Assembly: GCF_003347205.1 (NCBI RefSeq)
Contig: NZ_QQBJ01000010.1
Coordinates: forward strand, 172,078-236,077
DNA length: 64,000 nucleotides
Origin: Mycolicibacterium moriokaense
GTDB taxonomy: Bacteria; Actinomycetota; Actinomycetes; Mycobacteriales; Mycobacteriaceae
Direction: 5' to 3'
This document shows, piece by piece, positions 17,421-26,940 of this stretch; the stretch's first letter is position 1, and each line of letters starts with the position of its first letter. Under the pieces are notes generated by a model. That model did not search any database and was not told where the DNA came from. It saw nothing but the letters and a program-made list of their open reading frames with translations. Made by a program: the position numbers and the translations under genes.

Positions 17421-18817
17421 CGTCGTTGCACCGCCTTTGCGTACAGGTCCAGCAGTCGTGAATCGGGATCGTATGTCTTCTTTACGGTCTTATAGGTTTC
17501 CCCGCCGTAGAGTTCGTCGAACTCTTCCTGTGAATAAAAAGCATCGGAGTACAGGGATTTGTGCCCGGCCAGGTCGCTGACCTTGCGTTCTATCAGCTTG
17601 TTGGTGTGTCCGTCCTCCGGCCCGACAGGTACCGACGACCAGAAGCCGACGTTGACGTAGGTGTGGTGCGGCCGCAGCGGGTACAGCGGCCACGCCGCGG
17701 CCGGTCTCGGGCCGTCGCGCAGCCGCAGCGGGCACAGCCAGATGGGTTCGATGGGCACGTTCTGCAGGAACCAGTCCAGGAAGTCGACGGTCCGCTCGAT
17801 CGGCACCTCGACGTCCTGGACGACGCGCTCCAGCGGCGGCCTGCCGTTGCGCTTCTCGATGCGGTCGGCGATGTTGAACCGCTGGTCGTAGGCGATCAGC
17901 TTCCAGTAGAAGCTGCTGCGCCGGTAGCGGCGGGGCCAGAACCGGCGGATGTTCGGGTTCTGGGCGCCGAAGGCGCGGGAGCACCAGAACCAGTCGGTGT
18001 CCCATCGCCACAGGTAGTCGTGGATGGTGAGGCGGTCGTGCTTCTCGGTTCCGTCGGCGCCGTCGTGCTGGATCGACCGGTAGTAGATGTGCTTTCCGGT
18101 GTAGTCACTGACCGGGCCGGGCGTCGAGGTCTGCACGCCGACGCACAGGTAGCTCTCGTCCGCGCTGAACACCACACCGTCGAGGTAGTCGATCGGGATG
18201 CCGTCGACGCCACCGGTCTCGATGATTCGGTCCATTGCCGCGATCAACGCTTCCAGCGAGTGGAATCGAAGGTGCCTAAGCGCGACGAACGGTTTGACGG
18301 GTTCGAGCTCGATCTTCAGGCGGACCGAATAGCCCAAGGTGCCATACGAATTGGGGAAGGCATGGAAAAGATCGGAGCACAGGTCGCGTCTTGCCGTGAC
18401 GACGTCGCCTGCGCCGGTGAGGATGTCCATCTCCAGCACCGACTCATGGGGCAGGCCGTTGCGGAACGACGTCGACTCGATGCCGAGGCCGGTGACCGCG
18501 CCGCCGAGGGTGATCGTCTTCAGCTGCGGCACCACCAGTGGCGACAACCCGTAGGGCAGCGTCGCCGCGACCAGGTCCTCGTAGGTGCACATGCCCGCGA
18601 CGTCGGCGGTTCTGGCGTCGGGGTCCACCGACACCACACCGGTCAGCCCCGAGGTGTCGAGGCCTTTGGCGGTGCTCTTCGCCCTGGCACGGAACAGGTT
18701 GGACGTGGGTTTTGCCAGACGCACGGTCGCCGTCGGGGGGATGGCGCGGTAGCTGGCGAGCAGCCGCTGCACGCCGGCGGCATGAGCAGCACGTGCGTCG
18801 GTTGCCGGAACAGACAC
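17417..18817 (-). CDS. FAD-binding oxidoreductase (TmsA-like; Rv3719 type)
   Basis: A 466-residue FAD-linked oxidoreductase of the VAO/FAD-binding-4 type. The FAD segment runs from VVSVDPDARTADVAGMCTY to LGGAVTGLGIES (about 60-115). The C-terminal half is DHCR24-like. It is the first gene of a coupled pair with the CFA-type methyltransferase and is likely the 10-methylene fatty acid reductase of tuberculostearic acid synthesis. The GTG at 18817 is the only start close to the conserved N-terminus. The SRPBCC gene is divergent from it, separated by 64 bp. Confidence 0.8.
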   Translation of the reverse strand: MSVPATDARAAHAAGVQRLLASYRAIPPTATVRLAKPTSNLFRARAKSTAKGLDTSGLTGVVSVDPDARTADVAGMCTYEDLVAATLPYGLSPLVVPQLKTITLGGAVTGLGIESTSFRNGLPHESVLEMDILTGAGDVVTARRDLCSDLFHAFPNSYGTLGYSVRLKIELEPVKPFVALRHLRFHSLEALIAAMDRIIETGGVDGIPIDYLDGVVFSADESYLCVGVQTSTPGPVSDYTGKHIYYRSIQHDGADGTEKHDRLTIHDYLWRWDTDWFWCSRAFGAQNPNIRRFWPRRYRRSSFYWKLIAYDQRFNIADRIEKRNGRPPLERVVQDVEVPIERTVDFLDWFLQNVPIEPIWLCPLRLRDGPRPAAAWPLYPLRPHHTYVNVGFWSSVPVGPEDGHTNKLIERKVSDLAGHKSLYSDAFYSQEEFDELYGGETYKTVKKTYDPDSRLLDLYAKAVQRR

Positions 18818-18881
18818 GCATATACGCTAGTCCGCGGCTGCGGCCGATGCGACCGCACCACGATGAGGGGAGTGATACCTG

Positions 18882-19322
18882 ATGGGACAGGTCAGCGCTG
18901 CCAGCAGCGTCTTGATCGACGCCACGCCGGAGAAAGTGTTGGCGGCTGTGGCGGATTACACAACGGTGCGCCCGAAGATCCTCTCTGCGCATTACCGCGA
19001 CTACCAGGTGCTCGAGGGCGGACAGGGCGCGGGCACGGTCGCGCAATGGAAGCTGCAGGCGACCAAGTCGCGGGTGCGCGACGTCAAGGCCGCCGTCGAC
19101 GTCGCAGGTCACACCGTGATCGAGAAGGACGCCAACAGCTCGATGGTGACCAATTGGACCGTCGCACCGGCGGGACCCGGATCGTCGGTCACCGTCAAGA
19201 CGTCGTGGAAGGGCGCGGGAGGCATCGGCGGCTTCTTCGAGAAGACGTTTGCGCCGCTGGGGCTGAAGAAGATTCAGGCCGAGGTGCTGGAGAACCTCAA
19301 GAAGGCCATCGAGACCGGGTAG
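18882..19322 (+). CDS. SRPBCC/polyketide cyclase-like protein (Rv3718c type)
   Basis: A 146-residue START/Bet v 1-like protein with the family N-terminus ASSVLIDATPEKVLAAVADY, a central beta sheet and a C-terminal helix. Such proteins bind hydrophobic ligands in a cavity and their physiological role in mycobacteria is unknown. The ATG at 18882 follows a weak GGGGAG site. It is convergent with ami1, with only 18 bp between the stop codons. Confidence 0.8.
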   Translation: MGQVSAASSVLIDATPEKVLAAVADYTTVRPKILSAHYRDYQVLEGGQGAGTVAQWKLQATKSRVRDVKAAVDVAGHTVIEKDANSSMVTNWTVAPAGPGSSVTVKTSWKGAGGIGGFFEKTFAPLGLKKIQAEVLENLKKAIETG

Positions 19323-19340
19323 AGAGCGGCTAGCGAGCAG

Positions 19341-20093
19341 CTAACGCTGTTGCACGCCGAGGAAGCCCGCGATGCCGCGGACGACGGCGTCGGCGTATTT
19401 CTGCCTGCCCTCCGGCGTGGTGATCAGGCCCGCATCGGCCGGGTTCTTCATGTTGCCCAGCTCGATCAGGATCGACGGGTACTGCGCCAGGTTGAGCCCG
19501 GCGATGTCGGAGCGGGGGTTGAGGCCCGCGGTGCCGATGTAGGTGGACGGCACCAGGCCCGAGGCCTTCAACTGGTCGCGCATGGTCTCTGCGAACTGCA
19601 CCGACGGGCCCGCCTGCACCTGGTTCAGCGGCGGTGACGAGTACAGAACGTGGAAACCGCGGCCGGTCGGCGGGCCGCCGTCGGCGTGGATGCTGACTAC
19701 GGCGTTGGGCTTCAGGGCGTTGGCCATCGCCGCGCGCTCGTCGACACACGGCCCCAGGCCGGTGTCATTGCCGCGCGACATCGCCGTTTTCACGCCGAGC
19801 GCGGTCAGCGCCTGGCGGATGCGCAGCGTGGTGTCCCAGGTGAAGGTGTGTTCGGGGTAGCCGTCGGTGGTCGACGTGCCGCTCTCCTGGCAGTTCTTGG
19901 TGCCGCCGCGGCCGGTGGGGACCTGCCTGCTGATCGAGCTGTCGTTGGAGCCGTTGTGGCCCGGGTCGAGGAACACGATCATGCCCGCGATGTTGGCGGG
20001 CGCGGCGGACGCGGGGCTGGCGAGCGTCGACGCCGCGACGATGAGGAAGGCCGCCGCAGTCGCGCCGACACGCAGGGTCGCTGACACGTGCAC
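19341..20093 (-). CDS. ami1: Secreted N-acetylmuramoyl-L-alanine amidase Ami1 (Rv3717 type)
   Basis: A 250-residue Amidase_3-family peptidoglycan hydrolase. It has a signal peptide (ending near residue 31 at ASAAP), zinc-ligand regions DPGHNGSN and SIHADGG, the Glu ligand in YPEHTF, and the catalytic Glu of LIELGNMKN. It lacks a cell-wall-binding domain, as does the M. tuberculosis enzyme. The family cleaves the bond between muramic acid and the stem peptide and contributes to daughter-cell separation. Starts are GTG 20093 or GTG 20087. Confidence 0.9.
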   Translation of the reverse strand: MHVSATLRVGATAAAFLIVAASTLASPASAAPANIAGMIVFLDPGHNGSNDSSISRQVPTGRGGTKNCQESGTSTTDGYPEHTFTWDTTLRIRQALTALGVKTAMSRGNDTGLGPCVDERAAMANALKPNAVVSIHADGGPPTGRGFHVLYSSPPLNQVQAGPSVQFAETMRDQLKASGLVPSTYIGTAGLNPRSDIAGLNLAQYPSILIELGNMKNPADAGLITTPEGRQKYADAVVRGIAGFLGVQQR

Positions 20094-20203
20094 GGCGCCA
20101 AGGTAGCGCCTCGGCGTCTAGGCTTGAAAGGCCGAACCGCCGCGCGCCGGCGAGCGAAACCAAGTCGAGACCAGGTAGTAATCAACACGCAAGGGGACCA
20201 GCC

Positions 20204-20536
20204 ATGCAACCCGGAGGCCAGCCCGATATGTCGGCGCTGCTCGCTCAGGCCCAACAGGTGCAGCAGAAGCTGATGGAGGCCCAGGAACAGCTCGCCAACA
20301 CCGAGGTGCACGGGCAGGCCGGTGGCGGTCTGGTCCAGGTCACCATGAAGGGCAGCGGCGAGGTGGTGGGCGTGTCGATCGATCCGAAGGTCGTCGACCC
20401 CGACGATGTCGAGACGCTGCAGGATCTGATCGTCGGCGCGCACGCCGACGCGGCTCGCCAGGTCACGCTGCTCGCCCAGGAGCGGCTGGGGCCGCTGGCC
20501 GGCGGCATGGGCGAACTGGGCATGCCGGGGCTGTAA
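20204..20536 (+). CDS. YbaB/EbfC nucleoid-associated protein
   Basis: A 110-residue YbaB/EbfC-family protein with an amphipathic coiled helix ([19 protein letters not shown]), the signature [19 protein letters not shown] and a helical C-terminus. The family binds DNA as a dimer and is nearly always next to recR, as here, 10 bp upstream in the same direction. An AAGGGGA site precedes the ATG at 20204. A role in nucleoid organisation or recombination is inferred from the family. Confidence 0.93.
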   Translation: MQPGGQPDMSALLAQAQQVQQKLMEAQEQLANTEVHGQAGGGLVQVTMKGSGEVVGVSIDPKVVDPDDVETLQDLIVGAHADAARQVTLLAQERLGPLAGGMGELGMPGL

Positions 20537-20546
20537 GTGTTCGGCG

Positions 20547-21158
20547 ATGTTTGAGGGCCCGGTCCAGGATCTGATCGACGAGCTGGGCAAGCTGCCGGGC
20601 ATCGGCCCGAAGAGCGCGCAGCGCATCGCTTTTCACCTGTTGTCGGTCGAGCCGCCTGACATCGACCGGCTGACCGCGGTGCTGGGCAAAGTGCGCGACG
20701 GGGTCAAGTTCTGCGCGGTGTGCGGAAACGTCTCCGATGACGACCGCTGCCGGATCTGTTCCGATTCGCGCCGGGACGCGTCGCTGGTGTGCGTCGTGGA
20801 GGAGCCGAAGGACGTGCAGGCCGTCGAACGGACCCGCGAATTCCGTGGCCGCTATCACGTATTGGGTGGCGCGCTGGATCCGCTGTCCGGTGTCGGTCCC
20901 GAGCAACTGCGTATTCGCGAGCTGCTCAACAGGATCGGCGAGCGCGTCGACGGGGTGGACATCGCCGAGGTGATCATCGCGACCGATCCCAACACCGAGG
21001 GTGAGGCGACGGCGACCTATCTGGTCCGCATGCTGCGCGACATCCCCGGGCTGACCGTGACGCGGATCGCGTCGGGCCTGCCGATGGGCGGCGACCTGGA
21101 ATTCGCCGACGAGTTGACGCTGGGGCGCGCGCTGTCCGGCCGTCGGGCGCTGACTTAG
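20547..21158 (+). CDS. recR: Recombination mediator RecR
   Basis: A 203-residue RecR. It has an N-terminal helix-hairpin-helix region ([17 protein letters not shown]), a four-cysteine zinc finger ([16 protein letters not shown], residues about 54-70), and a Toprim domain with [12 protein letters not shown] and [16 protein letters not shown]. It acts with RecO to load RecA at gaps. It forms an operon with ybaB and overlaps the convergent DUF559 gene by 4 bp. Confidence 0.96.
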   Translation: MFEGPVQDLIDELGKLPGIGPKSAQRIAFHLLSVEPPDIDRLTAVLGKVRDGVKFCAVCGNVSDDDRCRICSDSRRDASLVCVVEEPKDVQAVERTREFRGRYHVLGGALDPLSGVGPEQLRIRELLNRIGERVDGVDIAEVIIATDPNTEGEATATYLVRMLRDIPGLTVTRIASGLPMGGDLEFADELTLGRALSGRRALT

Positions 21159-22009
21159 GCCGCGACACTCCCGCCGCGTTCGATCAGGGCCGCCTCCACC
21201 CTGGCCAGCCAGTCGTGCGGGTGGTCTTCAGCGATGACCCGAATGACGATCCATCCCAACGCCTCCAGCATTCGAAGCCGTGCGATGTCCTTGACGTACT
21301 GCTTGCGCTCCTTCCTGTGGTGATCGCCGTCGTACTCGACCGCGACCATGTGGTCCCGCCAGCCCATGTCGAGCCACGCGACCGGTCGCGTCGACCCCGC
21401 CAACACGGGTATCTGCGTCTCGGGGCGTGGAAACCCCGCGTCGTGCAGCCACAACCGAGTCAGGCTCTCGCGCGGTGACTCCGCACCTCCGTCGACCAAC
21501 GGGAGCAGTTCGCGAAGTTGACGCACGCCTCGGGCGCGCGGGTACCGCTGCGCGAGTGCGAGCACCGCATCGGTGGAGAACCGCTGGTTCCACATCAGCG
21601 AGTCGAGTCGAGCCAATGCCTCGGCTCGATCGAGGTGGCGGCCGAGGTCGAAGGCGGTGCGGATCCTGGTCGTCACTGGTAGCCCCGCTACGCGGGTGAT
21701 CTCGTCGTCAGCCACTCGCTCAGTGCGGGGGATCAAACCCTCCTGCGGTGAGCATTTCGCTCCGACGAGTTCGATCGGGACACCCGGGTCGACCCACGGT
21801 GCACCGTGCAGCGACGATGCGGCCACTCCCGCGATCACGCCCTTGCGGCGTGACGCCAGCCAGGCCCCTGCCGCCCGATCCCGCAGAGACGCCTCGCGGT
21901 CCTTCTCGATGTACACACCCCGGAAGAGGTTCCGGTACCACCGCCTGAGTTCATGCCGCGTAACCACGCCCGCCGCGACTGCCTCGCCACCCAAAATGAC
22001 CGCACCCAT
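21155..22009 (-). CDS. DUF559-type protein with AbiEi-like N-terminus
   Basis: A 284-residue protein of a type present in many copies in mycobacteria. The N-terminal winged-helix-like part is [25 protein letters not shown], as in AbiEi antitoxin-like proteins. The C-terminal part resembles a Vsr/PD-(D/E)xK nuclease fold ([22 protein letters not shown], then a lysine-rich segment and WIVIRV). Function is unknown; nuclease activity is inferred from the fold. The ATG at 22009 matches the usual start of the family; a TTG at 22048 lies inside the hairpin repeat. Positionally it corresponds to Rv3714c. Confidence 0.7.
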   Translation of the reverse strand: MGAVILGGEAVAAGVVTRHELRRWYRNLFRGVYIEKDREASLRDRAAGAWLASRRKGVIAGVAASSLHGAPWVDPGVPIELVGAKCSPQEGLIPRTERVADDEITRVAGLPVTTRIRTAFDLGRHLDRAEALARLDSLMWNQRFSTDAVLALAQRYPRARGVRQLRELLPLVDGGAESPRESLTRLWLHDAGFPRPETQIPVLAGSTRPVAWLDMGWRDHMVAVEYDGDHHRKERKQYVKDIARLRMLEALGWIVIRVIAEDHPHDWLARVEAALIERGGSVAA

Positions 22010-22046
22010 GACTGCATCGTGCACGTGGGTACCGACAGGTCCTTTC

Positions 22047-22099
22047 AAATCCGACTTTTGTAGAGAAAATCCGAGAAGGCCTCTGCAAAAGTCGGATTT
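22047..22099 (-). repeat. Palindromic hairpin repeat, copy 1 (IR1)
   Basis: The arms at 22047-22065 and 22081-22099 form a 19-bp stem with one mismatch (a G-U wobble in RNA). The core arm is AAATCCGACTTTTGTAG. Read on the minus strand, the 19-nt loop closed by the 17-bp core contains CTTCTCGGATTTT. It sits just downstream of gatD, in the position of a terminator for the murT-gatD operon. The same stem recurs at 43838-43890, and the same loop recurs there and at 42651-42699. Confidence 0.85.
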
Positions 22100-22114
22100 C
22101 GCGGACTTGGCCGC

Positions 22115-22831
22115 TTACACCCGGCGCGGGGCGGCCAGGCGTTCGCGGCGCAGCAGGTCCACCTCGGGCAGGTCCAGCGGCGCCAGGTCGCCGACCACGC
22201 GGGCCAACAGGTGGTCGGCCAGTTGCGGATTGCGGGCCAGGCACGGCCCGTGCAGGTAGGTGGCGACGACGCTGCCCTGCACGGCTCCGTCGATCCCGTC
22301 GCCCTCGCGGTTGCCCGCACCCGAGATCACCTTCGCCAACGGCTGCGCATCGGAGCCCAAAACCGTTCCCCCGCGGTGGTTTTCGAAGCCGGTGAGCCGC
22401 TCGGTCAGTCCCGGCAGCAGCGGCTGACTGACCACCTCGCCGATCGTCCGCTTCGGCTGCGGCGACGTCGTCAGGTCCAGCAGCCCGACGCCGTCGACCC
22501 GCTCACCCGCCGACGTCTCGTACCAGTGGCCGAGCACCTGGATGGCCGCGCAGATCGCCAGCACCGGAGCGCCTTTCGCCGCGGCCTCCTGCAGGCCCGG
22601 ATACCGCAGCAGATGCCGGGTGGCCAGTCGCTGCGCGTAGTCCTCGGCGCCGCCGAGCGTGTACAGGTCCATGGACGACGGCACCGGGTCGTCCAGTGTG
22701 ATCTCGACGACTTCGGCATCAAAACCTCTCAGCCGCAACCGCTGTCGCAGTACCACGGAATTGCCGCCGTCGCCGTAGGTGCCCATCACGTCGGGCAGCA
22801 CCAGCCCGATCCGCACCGTCGACTCAGGCAC
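22115..22831 (-). CDS. gatD: Glutamine amidotransferase subunit GatD
   Basis: A 238-residue class I glutaminase of the CobB/CobQ-like type (CobQ2, Rv3713). The nucleophile is Cys94 in LAICAAIQ and the catalytic His is in LHGPCLA. It overlaps murT by 8 bp. The GatD-MurT complex amidates the alpha-carboxyl of D-iso-glutamate in lipid II, a modification required for peptidoglycan cross-linking. GatD supplies ammonia from glutamine. Confidence 0.92.
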   Translation of the reverse strand: MPESTVRIGLVLPDVMGTYGDGGNSVVLRQRLRLRGFDAEVVEITLDDPVPSSMDLYTLGGAEDYAQRLATRHLLRYPGLQEAAAKGAPVLAICAAIQVLGHWYETSAGERVDGVGLLDLTTSPQPKRTIGEVVSQPLLPGLTERLTGFENHRGGTVLGSDAQPLAKVISGAGNREGDGIDGAVQGSVVATYLHGPCLARNPQLADHLLARVVGDLAPLDLPEVDLLRRERLAAPRRV

Positions 22832-24068
22832 GGCCGGCCCGTCCGAACGTCCGGTTCAGCGCCAGGAACGCGGTGTAGTTCGCGACCACCTCGACGTGGC
22901 CGGGGGGACACGAGGTGATGGCGTCGACGGCGTTGTGCACCAGTGTGTGTTCGACGCCCGCGTACCCCAACCGCACGGCCAGATCGGTGCCGCGCTCACC
23001 CGCGGCGACGACCGGGTGATGCACGAAATGCTCGAAATTGACGTCCCACAGCCACGACAGGTCCTCACCGTCGGGCACCTGCCCGTTGACCGAGATCACC
23101 ACCGAGCCCGCGTCGGTGTCGACCATCGACAGCGCCTCCTGCCAGCCCGCCGGGTTCTTCGCCAACAGCATCCGCACGGTGTGTGACCCGAGCCGAACCG
23201 TGGAATAGCGTCCCGCGACCTCGTCGACGCCCGACGCCGCCGCGACGGCGGCCAGCGGATCCGCGCCCATCGCGACGGCGGCGGCCACCGCCTGGGTGGC
23301 ATTGCCTCGGTTGACCGTTCCCGGCAACGCCAGCTGCATCGGAGCCGAGAACCCGTCGGGCCCGTAGATGGCGGTGTCGTCGTACCACCATTGCGGGGTG
23401 GGCCGCTTGAAGTCGGTGCCCGTCGAATACCAGTCGGCGCCGTCGCGGATGATGATCTCGCCGCTGCGCGGGCAGCTGACGGAGTCGTTCGCCCAGCCGC
23501 CGCCGGCGGCCACCCAGACCACGTTCGGGCTGTCGTAGGCCGCCGAGGTCATCAGCACGTCGTCGCAGTTGGCGACGACGACGGTGTCGGGGTGACGCGC
23601 CAACCCGCCCCGCAGCGTGCGCTCGATGTGGTTGATCTCGCCGACCCGGTCGAGTTGGTCCCGCGACAGGTTCAGCAACACGATCACCTGCGGGTGCACG
23701 GCGTCGGCGACATGCGGCACGTGCATCTCGTCGACCTCGAGCGCGGCCAGCGTCGCATCCGGCGCCGCCGCCAGCGCCGCCACCAGCCCGGCGTCCATGT
23801 TCGCGCCCTCGGCATTCGTCGCGACGCTGCCGATCGTGCCCAGCGCCGCAGCCGTCATCCGCGTCGTCGTGGATTTGCCGTTGGTGCCGGTCACGATGGC
23901 TGTCCTGCGGCCTTCACCGAGCTGGCGCAGGATGGATTTGTCCAGTGTCATCGCCACCAGGCCGCCGATCATCGCGCCTGCGCCGCGGCCGGTCACCCGC
24001 GACGACCAGCGCGCGGTGGCCCCCGCGGCCAGCGCGATTCGTCCACGAGCGGTTACCATTCCGTGCAT
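22824..24068 (-). CDS. murT: Lipid II isoglutaminyl synthase subunit MurT
   Basis: A 414-residue Mur-ligase-like ATPase (Rv3712 type). The ATP-binding loop is VTGTNGKSTTTRM near residue 60, followed by the central Mur ligase domain and a C-terminal DUF1727 region with the motif WLWDVNFE. The zinc-ribbon region found in other MurT proteins is reduced here to a single cysteine (SCPRSGE). It acts with GatD to amidate lipid II. The start can be ATG 24068 or ATG 24059. It is divergent from the exonuclease gene. Confidence 0.92.
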   Translation of the reverse strand: MHGMVTARGRIALAAGATARWSSRVTGRGAGAMIGGLVAMTLDKSILRQLGEGRRTAIVTGTNGKSTTTRMTAAALGTIGSVATNAEGANMDAGLVAALAAAPDATLAALEVDEMHVPHVADAVHPQVIVLLNLSRDQLDRVGEINHIERTLRGGLARHPDTVVVANCDDVLMTSAAYDSPNVVWVAAGGGWANDSVSCPRSGEIIIRDGADWYSTGTDFKRPTPQWWYDDTAIYGPDGFSAPMQLALPGTVNRGNATQAVAAAVAMGADPLAAVAAASGVDEVAGRYSTVRLGSHTVRMLLAKNPAGWQEALSMVDTDAGSVVISVNGQVPDGEDLSWLWDVNFEHFVHHPVVAAGERGTDLAVRLGYAGVEHTLVHNAVDAITSCPPGHVEVVANYTAFLALNRTFGRAGRA

Positions 24069-24133
24069 TTTATGTGGCCGACACGCGCCTTTACCGGCCG
24101 AGCCTTGTCGGATCCCCGTGCCATCCTGGCCAG

Positions 24134-25123
24134 GTGAGCCATATATGGGGTCGGCCCGCCGCCGATCCCGGCGACGGTTGGGCGGTCGTAGACGTCGAGA
24201 CGACCGGATTTCGACCCGGCCAGGCCAGGATCGTCAGCGTCGCGGCGCTGGCGGTCGGCGACGACGGCAACGTCGAGCGCAGCGTGTCGACGCTGCTCAA
24301 CCCCGGCGTCGACCCCGGCCCCACTCATGTGCACGGCCTGACCGCCGAGATGCTCGCCGGGCAGCCCAGTTTCGCCGATGTCGCCGACGACCTGATCGAC
24401 GTGCTGCGCGGCCGCACGCTGGTCGCCCACAACGTGGGCTTCGACTACTCGTTCCTGGCCGCCGAGGCCGAACTGGCCGGCGTCGAGCTGCCGATCGACA
24501 CCGTCATGTGCACGGTCGAACTGGCGCGACGGCTCGATCTCGACGTGGACAACATGCGGCTGGAGACGCTGGCCGCGCACTGGGACATCAGCCAGATGAA
24601 GCCGCACGACGCGCTCGACGATGCGCTGGTGCTGGCCCAGATCCTCAAGCCGGCTCTGGTCCGGGCGCGTGAGCGCAAGGTCTGGCTGCCGCTGCGGCCC
24701 GTCGAGCGCAGGCAATGGCCCAGCGGCCTGGTCACCCACGAGGAGTTGCGCCCGCTGAAGATGATCGCCTCGCGGTTGCCGTGTCCGTACCTCAACCCCG
24801 GCCGTTTCGTCCGCGGCCGCCCCTTGGTGCAGGGGATGCGCGTCGCGCTGTCGGCCGAGGTGAAGCGCACCCACGAGGAGCTGGTCGAGCGCATCCTGCA
24901 CGCCGGGCTCTCCTACGCCGACGCCGTGGATCCGGAGACGTCGCTGGTGGTCTGCAATGAGCCGGCGCCCGAGCAGGGCAAGGGCTACCAGGCCAACGAG
25001 CTGGGCGTCCCGCTGGTGGCCGACTCCGAGTTCATGGCCGGCCTGAACGCCGTGATCGGCGGCACCGACATCGAGACGTTCACCGACCACACGCTCAACG
25101 GCGGCCAGTTCGCCCTTTTCTAG
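24134..25123 (+). CDS. DnaQ-like 3'-5' exonuclease with BRCT domain (Rv3711c type)
   Basis: A 329-residue protein. The N-terminal DEDD exonuclease domain has ExoI VVDVETTGF, ExoII AHNVGFDYSFL and ExoIII HDALDDAL. A linker follows, and the C-terminal BRCT-like region (about 230-329) contains GMRVALSAEVKRTHEEL. The GTG at 24134 gives the same length as I recall for the M. tuberculosis homologue. In mycobacteria proofreading resides in the DnaE1 PHP domain, so this epsilon-like protein is more likely a repair or accessory exonuclease. Confidence 0.88.
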   Translation: MSHIWGRPAADPGDGWAVVDVETTGFRPGQARIVSVAALAVGDDGNVERSVSTLLNPGVDPGPTHVHGLTAEMLAGQPSFADVADDLIDVLRGRTLVAHNVGFDYSFLAAEAELAGVELPIDTVMCTVELARRLDLDVDNMRLETLAAHWDISQMKPHDALDDALVLAQILKPALVRARERKVWLPLRPVERRQWPSGLVTHEELRPLKMIASRLPCPYLNPGRFVRGRPLVQGMRVALSAEVKRTHEELVERILHAGLSYADAVDPETSLVVCNEPAPEQGKGYQANELGVPLVADSEFMAGLNAVIGGTDIETFTDHTLNGGQFALF

Positions 25124-25129
25124 CCGCAC

Positions 25130-26386
25130 TCACTCGGGCCGCGGCGTGCCCAGCGACAGTCCCGGTGTGAACGTCACCGGCAGCCTGCCGACGCCTGTCA
25201 TCGTGGGATTGCCCGCATACCGGTGGACTCCGTCGAGGTCGATCTCGTAGTCGGGCAGGCGGTTCAGCACGGCCTTGACCATCACCTCGAACATGACCCG
25301 CGCCAGCGGCGCCCCGATGCAGCGGTGCGGCCCCAGCCCGAACGCCACGTGGTGGTTGGGGGCGCGGTCGAGAATGACTTCGCCAGGCCGGTCGAACTCG
25401 CTCTCGTCGTGATTGGCGCCGATCCAGCTGACCAGCAGTTGGTCGTTGCGCCGCAGCTGCTGGCCGCACAGCACGGTGTCGCGACTGACGGTGCGGCTGA
25501 GCTGCTTGTTCACCGAGAAGTAGCGGAGGAACTCATCGGCGGCGGAGCGATACAGCTCGGGGTGGTCGATCAGCTGGCGGCGTAGATCGCGATGGGTGCC
25601 CAGGTGCAGCAGGCTCAGTGCGGTGAGCGACGTGGTGGTGTCGACGCCGCCGCCGATCAGGTTCCAAAGGATGTCGAGCAGCTGGTTGTCATCGAGGCGC
25701 TTGCCGTCGAATTCGAACTGGACGAGAAAGCTGGTCAGGTCGTCACCGAGATCCGTGCGCCGCTGCGCCACGTAGCCGAGCAGGCCGTCGAGCATCGCGG
25801 GCACCTCGGCGATCGCCCTGTTGTACTCGTCGCCGCCGGCAGCGGCCATCACCGAGTGGAACAGGTCGGCGTAGAGCTGCCAGTTGTCATAGGGCAGGCC
25901 CATCAGCCGCATGGTCAGGATCGCGGGCACCGGGCTGGCGTAGTCGAGCACCAGGTCCATGGCGCCGTCGGCGATGCGCTGGTCGAGGAACCAGTGCACT
26001 GACTGCTCCATGAACGGCCGCATCTTCTCCACCGCGCCCCTCGAGAAGAACGGGGTGAGCGCGCGTCGCAACGCCAGGTGGTAGGGGCCGTCGACCTCGC
26101 CGATGCCCAGCGGCGGCTGGCCGGCGGGGCGCGGAATACCCATCTCGCCTTGGTAATTCACGCCGTCGGCGGCGTCGGGGTCGTATCGGTGGGCGAAGGT
26201 GTCGCCGTCGCGGGCGACCGCTGTCACGGCGTCGTAACCCGTGACGTACCAGAACCCGCCGTATTGTTCGTTCCACGCGACCGGGCAGCGGCGACGCAGA
26301 TCGGCGTTGACCGCGTCCTCGTCGAACTGATCGGAGTGGTGGTCGAAGTCCACGATCGCGTCGCTGCGGACGTCAGGTCGGCCCAT
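25130..26386 (-). CDS. Cytochrome P450
   Basis: A 418-residue soluble bacterial P450. The heme-binding motif is FGLGPHRCIGAPLA with the cysteine ligand at C356. The I-helix oxygen-activation motif is GGGVDTTTS, and the ExxR appears in EFLRYF. The substrate cannot be told from sequence. No ferredoxin or reductase gene is adjacent, so electron partners come from elsewhere. It is divergent from a VOC-family gene with only 34 bp between them, suggesting joint regulation. The block lies in an insert relative to M. tuberculosis. Confidence 0.92.
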   Translation of the reverse strand: MGRPDVRSDAIVDFDHHSDQFDEDAVNADLRRRCPVAWNEQYGGFWYVTGYDAVTAVARDGDTFAHRYDPDAADGVNYQGEMGIPRPAGQPPLGIGEVDGPYHLALRRALTPFFSRGAVEKMRPFMEQSVHWFLDQRIADGAMDLVLDYASPVPAILTMRLMGLPYDNWQLYADLFHSVMAAAGGDEYNRAIAEVPAMLDGLLGYVAQRRTDLGDDLTSFLVQFEFDGKRLDDNQLLDILWNLIGGGVDTTTSLTALSLLHLGTHRDLRRQLIDHPELYRSAADEFLRYFSVNKQLSRTVSRDTVLCGQQLRRNDQLLVSWIGANHDESEFDRPGEVILDRAPNHHVAFGLGPHRCIGAPLARVMFEVMVKAVLNRLPDYEIDLDGVHRYAGNPTMTGVGRLPVTFTPGLSLGTPRPE

Positions 26387-26420
26387 TACGCTATCTTTGC
26401 ATCTTTAGAGAGGCGGAGTC

Positions 26421-26873
26421 GTGCCCAATCACCGAACGGCCTTCAATCACATCGGCCTGTGCGTCGCCGACCGCGAGCGGTCGCGCCGGTTCTACGAGGG
26501 GCTGCTCGGTTTCCAGTTCTGGTGGGAGCTCGAGTTGCCCGACGAAGGAACGGCCGCGCTGCTGCAACTGGACGGCCCGATCGGCGTGCGCGCGACATAT
26601 CTGCTGCGCGACGGCCTGGTGCTCGAACTGCTCGACTTCTCCCGCCGCGACGCGCGCACGGGGCCACGGCGCGCGATGGACGAGGTGGGGCTTACCCACA
26701 TGTCGCTGTCGGTGTCCGATCTGCCGGGCGTGCTGGCGCAGGTCGGGCAGTTCGGCGGGTCGGTCGTGGACGGGGCGACGACTGAACAGTTCGCGATGAT
26801 CCGCGACCCCGACGGCCAGCTGATCGAGCTGCTGCCGGACACCTGGTTGGCGAACCTGCCGCCACGGCCGTAG
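26421..26873 (+). CDS. VOC-family (glyoxalase/dioxygenase-like) protein
   Basis: A 150-residue vicinal oxygen chelate protein with paired beta-alpha-beta-beta-beta modules. Metal-ligand positions are visible as H10 (FNHIGLCVAD), a second His in GLTHMSLSV and E near the C-terminus (GQLIELLP). The family includes glyoxalase I, extradiol dioxygenases and epimerases; the reaction here is unknown. The GTG at 26421 follows a GGAG site. The divergent arrangement with the P450 suggests action on the same or related small molecules, which is inference. Confidence 0.8.
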   Translation: MPNHRTAFNHIGLCVADRERSRRFYEGLLGFQFWWELELPDEGTAALLQLDGPIGVRATYLLRDGLVLELLDFSRRDARTGPRRAMDEVGLTHMSLSVSDLPGVLAQVGQFGGSVVDGATTEQFAMIRDPDGQLIELLPDTWLANLPPRP

Positions 26874-26880
26874 CGAGGCC

Positions 26881-26940
26881 TTGACAAATACTACGACTGT
26901 AGTGGTACCGTCTGATCATGATGACCACTACAGACGTAGT
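26881..26940 (+). promoter_or_regulatory. SigA-type promoter with two inverted operator copies, probable TetR site
   Basis: TTGACA (26881-26886) and TACCGT (26906-26911) flank a palindrome ACTACGACTGTAGT (26890-26903). A second copy, ACTACAGACGTAGT (26927-26940), begins 6 nt after the ATG at 26921 and is the reverse complement of the first with one change. The predicted transcription start is at about 26918, the A of the first ATG, so the mRNA would be leaderless. The two sites have centres 37 bp apart and would bracket the start point. The natural candidate to bind them is the TetR protein encoded second in this operon. Confidence 0.65.

Noticed and set aside
22010-22048. TTG start of the DUF559 gene inside the hairpin repeat
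   Set aside because: It has no ribosome site and adds residues unlike the family; the ATG at 22009 gives the usual N-terminus.
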